A stretch of DNA of 64,000 bases, from assembly GCF_006715085.1 (NCBI RefSeq), contig NZ_VFMM01000001.1, forward strand, positions 2,542,001-2,606,000, in the 5' to 3' direction. Numbering within the stretch: the first letter of the stretch is position 1; every line of letters begins with the position of its first letter. Below, in pieces: positions 7,762-14,326 of this stretch. The notes below the pieces were generated by a model, which worked only from the letters and a program-made list of their open reading frames with translations, was not told where the DNA came from and searched no databases. Made by a program: the position numbers and the translations under genes. The stretch comes from Kribbella jejuensis (GTDB taxonomy: Bacteria > Actinomycetota > Actinomycetes > Propionibacteriales > Kribbellaceae).

Positions 7762-10203
7762 GTGACATCACTCAAGACCCTCGACCTGACCACCGGCGGC
7801 GGTGTGGCCTGGACCGTGCGAGCCGTCGAGGGTCCGGCCCCCGTCGGCCTGATCGGCCGCCCGGTCGTCGCGACCGTGCCCGGTGAGGTGCACACCGACC
7901 TGCTCGCGGCCGGGGAGATCCCGGACCCGTTCGACGGCGACAACGAGTCCAAGCTGCACTGGATCGGCCGTACCCGGTGGAGCTACACGAGTAGCTTCCG
8001 GTGGGTTGCCGATGGCAACGAGCGGCAGGAGCTGGTGGCCGAGGGCCTGGACACGGTCGCGACCGTGACGCTGAACGGCCAGCAGCTGGGCCGGACGGCG
8101 AACCAGCATCGGTCGTACCGGTTCGACGTCACCGGCGTGCTGGTGGCCGGGGACAACGAGCTGATGATCGAGTTCGAGGGTCCGGTGACCGCGGCCGAGG
8201 CGGAGCGAGAGAAGCGCGGCAGCTGGCCGCACACCAACCTGCACCCGTACAACGAGCTGCGCAAGATGGCCTCGAACTTCGGCTGGGACTGGGGACCGGA
8301 TGTGGCGACCGCCGGTATCTGGCGGCCGCTTCGGATCGAGTCCTGGTCCGGCGTCCGGATCGCCTCGGTCCGTCCACTCGCTCAGGTCGAAGGTACGGAC
8401 GGCGTGCTCAAGACTTTCGTCGAGCTGGACTGGGCGGACGGTGCGACTGACGCGACCGTCACGGTCGAGGTCGGCGGCACGCAGCAGTCGGTGACGGTCA
8501 AGCCCGGTACCGAGACGGTCGAGCTCGTGAACACGGTTCCCGCGGTGGACGTGTGGTGGCCGCGCGGGTACGGCGAGCAGCCGCTGTATGACGTGACCGT
8601 GACGGTGAACCAGGACGACTGGCACGCGCGGGTCGGATTCCGGAACATCACCGTGAACGTTGCCCCGGACAACGATGGGACGCCGTTCGTGCTGTCGGTG
8701 AACGGAAAGCCCGTCTACGTGCGCGGGGCGAACTGGATTCCGGACAACGCTTTCGTCACCCGGTTGAACGCCACGACGTACCGCACCTCGATCGAGGACG
8801 CGGTCGACGCCGGGATGAACCTGCTGCGGGTGTGGGGCGGAGGGATCTACGAGAGCGAGGAGTTCTACGACGTCTGCGACGAGCTCGGCATCCTGGTCTG
8901 GCAGGACTTCCTGTTCGCCTGCGCGGCGTACTCCGAGGACGAGCCGCTGCGGAGCGAGGTCGAGGCCGAGGCGCGCGAGGCCGTCACCCGGCTCAGCAGG
9001 CACGCCAGCCTCGCGGTGTGGAACGGCAACAACGAGAACATCTGGGGGTACGTCGAGTGGGGCTGGCGGGTCCCGTTGGCGGGCCGGCCGTGGGGTGCGG
9101 GGTACTACCTCGACCTGCTGCCCCGCATCGTGGCGGAGCTCGACCCGCGGACGCCGTACTCGCCAGGTAGCCCGTACTCGTTCGACCAGTTCATCCACCC
9201 GAACGACGACCGGCACGGGACGATGCACATCTGGGACGTGTGGAACCAGGTGGACTACACGACGTACCGCAAGTACAAGCCGCGGTTCGTTTCCGAGTTC
9301 GGTTTCCAGGGGCCGCCGGCGTGGTCGACGCTGACGTCGGTCGTGCACGACGTACCGCTCGACCCGTACGGCTCGCAGATGCTCGTTCACCAGAAGGCCT
9401 TCGAGGGGAACCTGAAGCTGGAGCGTGGCCTCGGCGAGCACCTGCCGCTGTGGAAGAACATCGACGACTGGCACTGGACGACGCAGCTGAACCAGGCGCG
9501 GGCGGTTGCCTACGGCATCGAGCACTTCCGGTCGCTGTTCCCGTTGAACACCGGGGCGGTCGTCTGGCAGCTGAACGACAACTGGCCGGTGGTTTCCTGG
9601 GCAGCCGTTGACGGGCACGGGATCCGCAAGCCGTTGTGGTTCGCGTTGAAGCGCGTGTACGCCGATCGTCTGCTGACCGTGCAGCCGCGCGAGGACGGTC
9701 TGGTGGTTGCCGCGCACAACGACACGGATACACCGTGGACGACTGAGGTGACGGTTCGTCGGCGAGCGACGACTGGTGCGGAGGTTCTGGCCCAGGAGAC
9801 ATTTGCGGTCGAGATCGCGCCTCGCTCGGCCGTCGTGAGCGATCTTCCGGAGTCGGTTGCCGTCGCCGGCAAGCCGTCGGAGGAGTACCTCGAGGTCCGG
9901 GCGGGCGACGGCGAGACGGCGTACTGGTATTTCGTCGAGGACACCGCTCTGCAGCTGGAGCGCGACGCTTACACGGCCACGGTCTCGGCCACCGACGACG
10001 GGTACGACGTGACGGTGACGGCGAGCGCGCTGGCGAAGGATCTGGCGCTCTTCCCGGACCGGCTGGACCCGGCGGCTCGTGTCGACTCGTGTCTCGTCAC
10101 CCTATCCGCAGGCGAGAGCCACACCTTCCACGTCAGCGGAGCCGGCGCTCCGGACGTGGTCGGCGTACCAGTGCTGCGGTCGGTGAACGATCTGCTGACG
10201 TGA
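7762..10203 (+). CDS. Glycoside hydrolase family 2, beta-mannosidase-like
   Basis: 813 aa from GTG 7762 (GGAG at 7751-7754). The layout is GH2: N-terminal sugar-binding domain (1-180, including NFGWDWGPD, typical of beta-mannosidases), immunoglobulin-like domain, then a catalytic TIM barrel (about 290-620). The acid/base is Glu425 in WNGNNENIW and the nucleophile is Glu512 in RFVSEFGFQG. No signal peptide is present, so it acts on imported oligosaccharides. It lies behind the second LacI operator copy. Beta-mannosidase is the best fit from the motifs; another exo-beta-glycosidase specificity is possible. Confidence 0.9.
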   Translation: MTSLKTLDLTTGGGVAWTVRAVEGPAPVGLIGRPVVATVPGEVHTDLLAAGEIPDPFDGDNESKLHWIGRTRWSYTSSFRWVADGNERQELVAEGLDTVATVTLNGQQLGRTANQHRSYRFDVTGVLVAGDNELMIEFEGPVTAAEAEREKRGSWPHTNLHPYNELRKMASNFGWDWGPDVATAGIWRPLRIESWSGVRIASVRPLAQVEGTDGVLKTFVELDWADGATDATVTVEVGGTQQSVTVKPGTETVELVNTVPAVDVWWPRGYGEQPLYDVTVTVNQDDWHARVGFRNITVNVAPDNDGTPFVLSVNGKPVYVRGANWIPDNAFVTRLNATTYRTSIEDAVDAGMNLLRVWGGGIYESEEFYDVCDELGILVWQDFLFACAAYSEDEPLRSEVEAEAREAVTRLSRHASLAVWNGNNENIWGYVEWGWRVPLAGRPWGAGYYLDLLPRIVAELDPRTPYSPGSPYSFDQFIHPNDDRHGTMHIWDVWNQVDYTTYRKYKPRFVSEFGFQGPPAWSTLTSVVHDVPLDPYGSQMLVHQKAFEGNLKLERGLGEHLPLWKNIDDWHWTTQLNQARAVAYGIEHFRSLFPLNTGAVVWQLNDNWPVVSWAAVDGHGIRKPLWFALKRVYADRLLTVQPREDGLVVAAHNDTDTPWTTEVTVRRRATTGAEVLAQETFAVEIAPRSAVVSDLPESVAVAGKPSEEYLEVRAGDGETAYWYFVEDTALQLERDAYTATVSATDDGYDVTVTASALAKDLALFPDRLDPAARVDSCLVTLSAGESHTFHVSGAGAPDVVGVPVLRSVNDLLT

Positions 10204-10219
10204 GTCGTAGAGTGACGGG

Positions 10220-11080
10220 GTGACTTGGGGGAAACGTGTAGCAGTCGGTGCGCTGCTACTGACGCTTGTCGCGTGCAGTGACACCAAGCAGACCGCTGGT
10301 GTCACGCCGCAGACGCGTGCACCGGTCGAGCCCGTCCGTACCGCCGAGCCGGTGCGGCCGACGTTCGCACCGGTGCAGGTGCGGCCTGGTACGTCGACCA
10401 ACGTCAACGTGATGCCCGTGCTCGACCACGGGCCGCGGGACAAGAAGGAGGTCGCGCTGACGTTCGACGCGGACCTCACGGCGTTGATGCGGCGGCGGCT
10501 GGTGTCCGGGAAGGTCAAGTCGTACTACAACAAGGCGCTGATCGACGAGCTTCGCGCACTGCACGCTCCGGCCACGTTGTTCCTGACCGGGATGTGGATG
10601 GAGCAGTACCCGCAGGTGACCAAGGAGCTGGCGGCGGACCCGCTGTTCGAGCTCGGCACGCACACGTACGATCACCGCGGTTTCACGAAGAGCTGCTACG
10701 GCCTCGGGACGGTGCCACCCGGACAGATGCTGTCCGACGTACGCCGGGCCATCGTCGAGCTGGACCGTGTGGATCCCCACGCGACCAGATGGTTCCGCTT
10801 CCCCGGCGACTGCTACGACGCGACCGCCCTGCATGAACTAGCCCCCGCCGGCGTCACCGCAGTCGGCGGAGACGTCCCAGGCGGCGACGGCTTCACCAAG
10901 TCCCCACAACCGATCATCAAACAGGTCCTGGACCACGTCCAGAACGGCTCGATCATCATCCTCCACATGCACGGCGGCGACAACGCCCCCTACACCGCCC
11001 AAGCCATAGCCCCGATAGTCCGCCAACTCCGCACCCGCGGCTACCGCCTAGTCACAGTCACCCAGCTCGTCGCCCACTAA
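10220..11080 (+). CDS. Polysaccharide deacetylase-family lipoprotein (NodB fold)
   Basis: 286 aa. A lipoprotein signal ends with the lipobox LVAC (Cys19), followed by a Pro/Thr-rich linker and a NodB domain from about residue 70. Motif 1 is LTFDADLT, motif 2 is HTYDHRGF with the metal-binding His pair, then WFRFPGDCY and a late IIILHMHGG segment. It is expected on the outer face of the membrane, acting on peptidoglycan or another amino-sugar polymer. It follows the GH2 gene by 16 bp, and a transcriptional link is possible. The canonical TFDDG motif is altered to TFDAD. Confidence 0.85.
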   Translation: MTWGKRVAVGALLLTLVACSDTKQTAGVTPQTRAPVEPVRTAEPVRPTFAPVQVRPGTSTNVNVMPVLDHGPRDKKEVALTFDADLTALMRRRLVSGKVKSYYNKALIDELRALHAPATLFLTGMWMEQYPQVTKELAADPLFELGTHTYDHRGFTKSCYGLGTVPPGQMLSDVRRAIVELDRVDPHATRWFRFPGDCYDATALHELAPAGVTAVGGDVPGGDGFTKSPQPIIKQVLDHVQNGSIIILHMHGGDNAPYTAQAIAPIVRQLRTRGYRLVTVTQLVAH

Positions 11081-11398
11081 CCATCCCCGGCCAACCCAAC
11101 AACCGTCGACCGCCGCCGCAACGCCGACCGCAGGCCTGCGTCTGTGTGCTCCGCGGTTTGGAGCAGACCCCCCGCCGCGCACTGTCGGAGCAGGCATCCC
11201 CGATGATCCGGCAGAGGCTGAAACCCCGACACCAACGACGGTCAGGCAATGGTCCCTCGCGTCCGGCACTGCCGCTGAGCCCTCAGATTCAGGCCAGCAG
11301 GCAGCCGATCCCGCGAACACCCTGCGCCGCTGGACAAAAGCACTTGAGGACGCGTGCCGACCGCGACTGGCACACCGAGCCAGCCACGCACCCAACCA
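11081..11398. other. Intergenic region without recognisable gene
   Basis: This 318-bp convergent gap of ordinary GC content contains only short frames with no domain or ribosome site. I see no strong hairpin. It leads into the T-rich repeat at 11399-11487. Confidence 0.5.
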
Positions 11399-11487
11399 CT
11401 TTGTCTTTTGTCTTTGTCTTTTGTCTTTGTCTTTTGCTTTTGTCTTTGTCTTTTGCTTTTGTCTTTTGCTTTTGTCTTTTTCTTTCA
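11399..11487. repeat. T-rich degenerate hexamer/heptamer tandem repeat, no adenine on + strand
   Basis: About 14 units alternating TTTGTC, TTTTGTC and TTTTGC run from 11399 to 11486 without one A on the + strand, in a genome near 70% GC. The tract ends exactly at the stop codon (11485-11487, TGA on the minus strand) of the aldehyde dehydrogenase gene. That gene's transcript would therefore carry a U-free, A-rich (AAAGAC/AAAAGC)n 3' end. Other-strand readthrough from the deacetylase would give a U-rich tail. The function is unknown: terminator, RNA-protein landing site or slippage-prone spacer are options. Confidence 0.9.
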
Positions 11488-12939
11488 GTCGACGTTGACT
11501 GCGACGTACTTGACCTCGAGGTACTCGTCGATGCCTACGGTGCCGCCTTCGCGGCCGAGGCCGGAGTGTTTGACGCCGCCGAAGGGGGCGGCGGGGTTGG
11601 AGACGATGCCCTGGTTGAGGCCGATCATGCCGGCTTCGAGGCGTTCGGAGATGCGGAGGGCTCGGCCGAGGTCCTTGGTGAAGACGTACGAGACCAGGCC
11701 GAACTCGGTGTCGTTCGCCATCCGTACGGCGTCGTCCTCGGTCTCGAACGGGGTCAGCGGGGCGACCGGACCGAAGATCTCCTCCTTCTGCAGCCGGGCG
11801 CTCTCCGGTACGTCGGCCAGCACCGTCGGCCGGTAGAAGTATCCGTTGCCTTCAGCAACCGATCCGCCGGTCAGCGGCCGGGCGCCCTGCGCGATCGCGT
11901 CGGCGACCAGATCGGCCACCTTGTCCCGCTGGGTGCCGTCGATCAGCGGACCGACGTCGACGCCGTCCTCCGTACCCCGGCCGACCTTGAGCGCGGCCAT
12001 CCGTGAAGTCAGCTTCGCGGCGAACGCGTCCATCACCGACGACTGCACGTAGATCCGGTTGGCCGCCGTACACGCCTCGCCGCCGTTGCGCATCTTGGCC
12101 AGCATCGTGCCGTCGACCGCCTTGTCCAGGTCGGCGTCGGCGAACACCAGCAGCGGCGCGTTCCCGCCGAGCTCCATGCTCGTCCGCAGCACCTGGTCCG
12201 AAGCCTGTTCGAGCAGCTTGCGGCCGACCGCGGTGGAGCCGGTGAAGGACAGCTTGCGGGCGCGGCCGTCGCGGATCAGCGGCTCCATCACCCCGCCGGA
12301 GTCCTGCGTGGTGACCACATTGAGCACACCGGCCGGCAGACCCGCCTCGGTCAGCAGCTCGGCCAGCTTGAGCATCGACAGCGGCGTCTGCGCGGCGGGC
12401 TTGATCACCATCGTGCAACCGGCCGCGACCGCCGGACCGATCTTGCGGGCCCCCATCGCGGTCGGGAAGTTCCACGGCGTGATCAGCAGGCACGGCCCGA
12501 CCGGCTGCCGCATCACCAGGAACCGGCTCGTCCCGTTCGGCGCGATCTGGTAGCCGCCGTCGATCCGCACCGCCTCCTCGGCGAACCAGCGGAAGAAGTC
12601 GGCCGCGTACGCGATCTCGCCCTTGGACTCGGCGACCGGCTTGCCCATCTCCAGCGTCATCAGCAACGCGAGGTCGTCGGCCCGCTCGGTCATCAGCTCG
12701 TACGCCCGGCGCAGGATCTCGCCCCGCTCCCGCGGCGGCGTCGCGGCCCAGTCCGCCTGCGCCGCGACCGCCGCGTCCAGGGCCGCCTTGCCGTCGGCCG
12801 GACTCGCATCGGCCACGTCGCAGAGCGTCGTACCGGTGGCCGGGTCCTCTACCGGGAACGTCCGCTCGGTCGCGACCCACTTGCCGCCGATGAACAACTC
12901 GGTCGGACAAGCCTCGACAACTTCCCGCTCTCGTGACAT
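11485..12939 (-). CDS. gabD: NAD(P)-dependent aldehyde dehydrogenase, succinate-semialdehyde dehydrogenase-like
   Basis: 484 aa from ATG 12939, preferred over an upstream in-frame start because AAAGGCAGG lies 3 nt before it. Class-3 ALDH features are TPWNFPTAMGARKIGPAV, the catalytic Glu in MELGGNAPL (about 255) and the nucleophilic Cys in GGEACTAANR (about 289). The closest family is succinate-semialdehyde dehydrogenase. A role on alpha-ketoglutarate semialdehyde, the last step of hydroxyproline breakdown encoded 30 kb away, is possible but unproven. It lies 37 bp behind the flavin oxidoreductase in the same direction. The T-rich repeat starts at its stop codon. Confidence 0.85.
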   Translation of the reverse strand: MSREREVVEACPTELFIGGKWVATERTFPVEDPATGTTLCDVADASPADGKAALDAAVAAQADWAATPPRERGEILRRAYELMTERADDLALLMTLEMGKPVAESKGEIAYAADFFRWFAEEAVRIDGGYQIAPNGTSRFLVMRQPVGPCLLITPWNFPTAMGARKIGPAVAAGCTMVIKPAAQTPLSMLKLAELLTEAGLPAGVLNVVTTQDSGGVMEPLIRDGRARKLSFTGSTAVGRKLLEQASDQVLRTSMELGGNAPLLVFADADLDKAVDGTMLAKMRNGGEACTAANRIYVQSSVMDAFAAKLTSRMAALKVGRGTEDGVDVGPLIDGTQRDKVADLVADAIAQGARPLTGGSVAEGNGYFYRPTVLADVPESARLQKEEIFGPVAPLTPFETEDDAVRMANDTEFGLVSYVFTKDLGRALRISERLEAGMIGLNQGIVSNPAAPFGGVKHSGLGREGGTVGIDEYLEVKYVAVNVD

Positions 12940-12976
12940 GAGCCTGCCTTTCGACTGATAGTCGGCAGTACCCAGA

Positions 12977-14062
12977 TTAGGCGGTGGCAATCAGCGGCGC
13001 GGCGTACCTCGGGACCGTACGGACGTTCCGGGTCAGACCGGCCGCGACGGTGCGCAGGATCGACGAGCGGACCAGACCGTCGAAAGCCAGCGGTACGAGC
13101 ATGATCTCGTCGGCTGTCGTCTCGCGTACCAGCTCGCCCAGCTCGGCGGCCACGGTCGTCCGGGAGCCGACGATGTGTGCAGGGTCGTCCAACAGCCGTT
13201 CGGCGCGGCCCCGTTCACGGCCGGTGATGGGAGGTTCCAGCAACGACATGAGCTCGGCCGAGGACAGCCGCGGTCCGGCAGCAGCCAACCGGGACTTCAC
13301 GCGCACGTACTCGGCGAACCGGACCAGCGCACCCTCGTCCGAGTCCGCAGTGACGACACCGACAGTCACAGCGACGTACGGACGCACCTTCGGACCAGTT
13401 GACTCGAAGCACTCGCGGTACGCCGCTGCCGCTTCCGGTGAGCGCTTCGACAAGAAGACAGGCAGCCCTCGGACGGCGGCTGTGACCGCGGTAGCGGGCT
13501 GATCGGCCAGCACGAACACAGGTGGTGGCAGTCCCGCCAGCGACAGCCGTACGTCGCCTACCGGCACGCGGCCCGGCGTACCGTCACGCAGGAACCCGCA
13601 CAGCTCGTCCAGCCGCTGCGCGAACGTACCGCGAGGACCTCCTGCGAGAGCGGCGGCAGTACTAGGAGCGATACTGCGCTGCTCTGCGACACCCAGGTCG
13701 ATTCGGCTCGGGTACGCCGCTGCCAGTGCGGCGAACTGCTCGGCGACGACCAGGGGCTGGTGGTTGGTGAGCAAGAGCCCGCCCGCGCCCAACCGGATGC
13801 GGTCCGTTCTTGCGGCAAGTACTGCCGCAAGAACGGCCGGCGCAGCACCGCCGACACCTCGGACGCCGTGTTGCTCGCCTATCCAGAACCGGCGATATCC
13901 GAGGTCGTCAGCGGTCAGTGCCACCTCCGCGGTTTCCCTGAGCGCGGCCGCAGCCGACTGACCGGGCAGCTGCGGAACGACGTCCAGGACCGAGTGGGCC
14001 GAGACGGGCAGTCCGGGAGCGACAGGGGTGAGCACTGCCTCACCGTCGCAGCGCACACCCAC
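12977..14062 (-). CDS. LLM-class (luciferase-like) flavin- or F420-dependent oxidoreductase
   Basis: 361 aa from GTG 14062; internal GTGs at 14056 and 14035 are alternatives. Luciferase-like TIM-barrel hallmarks are SVLDVVPQL near the N-terminus, RRFWIGEQHGVRG, RIRLGAGGLLLTNHQPLVVAEQFAAL and PSRIDLGVAEQRS. It is divergent from lanM across a 262-bp region with three related 19-bp palindromes. Some LLM enzymes (LanJC type, such as LexJ) reduce dehydroalanine to D-alanine in lanthipeptides, so such a role is an attractive inference here. The family alone does not prove it; an unrelated monooxygenase is the alternative. Confidence 0.85.
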   Translation of the reverse strand: MGVRCDGEAVLTPVAPGLPVSAHSVLDVVPQLPGQSAAAALRETAEVALTADDLGYRRFWIGEQHGVRGVGGAAPAVLAAVLAARTDRIRLGAGGLLLTNHQPLVVAEQFAALAAAYPSRIDLGVAEQRSIAPSTAAALAGGPRGTFAQRLDELCGFLRDGTPGRVPVGDVRLSLAGLPPPVFVLADQPATAVTAAVRGLPVFLSKRSPEAAAAYRECFESTGPKVRPYVAVTVGVVTADSDEGALVRFAEYVRVKSRLAAAGPRLSSAELMSLLEPPITGRERGRAERLLDDPAHIVGSRTTVAAELGELVRETTADEIMLVPLAFDGLVRSSILRTVAAGLTRNVRTVPRYAAPLIATA

Positions 14063-14069
14063 TCACCGC

Positions 14070-14088
14070 ATGGGGACAGCACCCCCAT
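14070..14088. promoter_or_regulatory. 19-bp palindrome ATGGG-N9-CCCAT, copy 1
   Basis: ATGGGGACAGCACCCCCAT, arms ATGGGG/CCCCAT, ends 8 bp upstream of the LLM oxidoreductase start. It has the same outer arms and spacing as 14308-14326. Confidence 0.55.
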
Positions 14089-14138
14089 CTTCCGGCCGCC
14101 GTGCCCCCATTTCGTCGGCCTTGCCAGGCAGGCCGAAT

Positions 14139-14157
14139 ATGGGTGCTCACGGCCCTT
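14139..14157. promoter_or_regulatory. 19-bp imperfect palindrome ATGGG-N9-CCCTT, copy 2
   Basis: It starts with ATGGGTGCT, part of a 12-mer (AATATGGGTGCT at 14136-14147) exactly repeated at 14305-14316. The right arm CCCTT has one mismatch. It lies mid-way in the divergent LLM-lanM region. Confidence 0.4.
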
Positions 14158-14307
14158 GCCCGGACCGCCGTGCGCGGGCATCGTTCCGCTCGTGCCGCCG
14201 GCTTTTCCACCGAAGACCGACCGGCCAGGCAGCTGCCGCGGGGTGCTCGACGCCCAGTCGTGACCCCGCGGCAGACACCGCCTGTAACCCCGCGTGTGCG
14301 GACAAAT

Positions 14308-14326
14308 ATGGGTGCTGATCACCCAT
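14308..14326. promoter_or_regulatory. 19-bp palindrome ATGGG-N9-CCCAT, copy 3, overlapping lanM start
   Basis: ATGGGTGCTGATCACCCAT, with perfect 7-bp arms ATGGGTG/CACCCAT. The right arm includes the first two bases of the assigned lanM ATG (14325). A protein bound here would block initiation, or the hairpin would hide the start codon. Confidence 0.6.

Noticed and set aside
11399..11487. CRISPR-like array
   Set aside because: Units are 6-7 bp with no spacers, and no cas genes are present.
11354..11836. Leu/Phe/Cys-rich peptide encoded through the T-rich repeat
   Set aside because: The hydrophobic stretch is only a reading of the TTTGTC repeat and continues antisense into the aldehyde dehydrogenase gene; no ribosome site.
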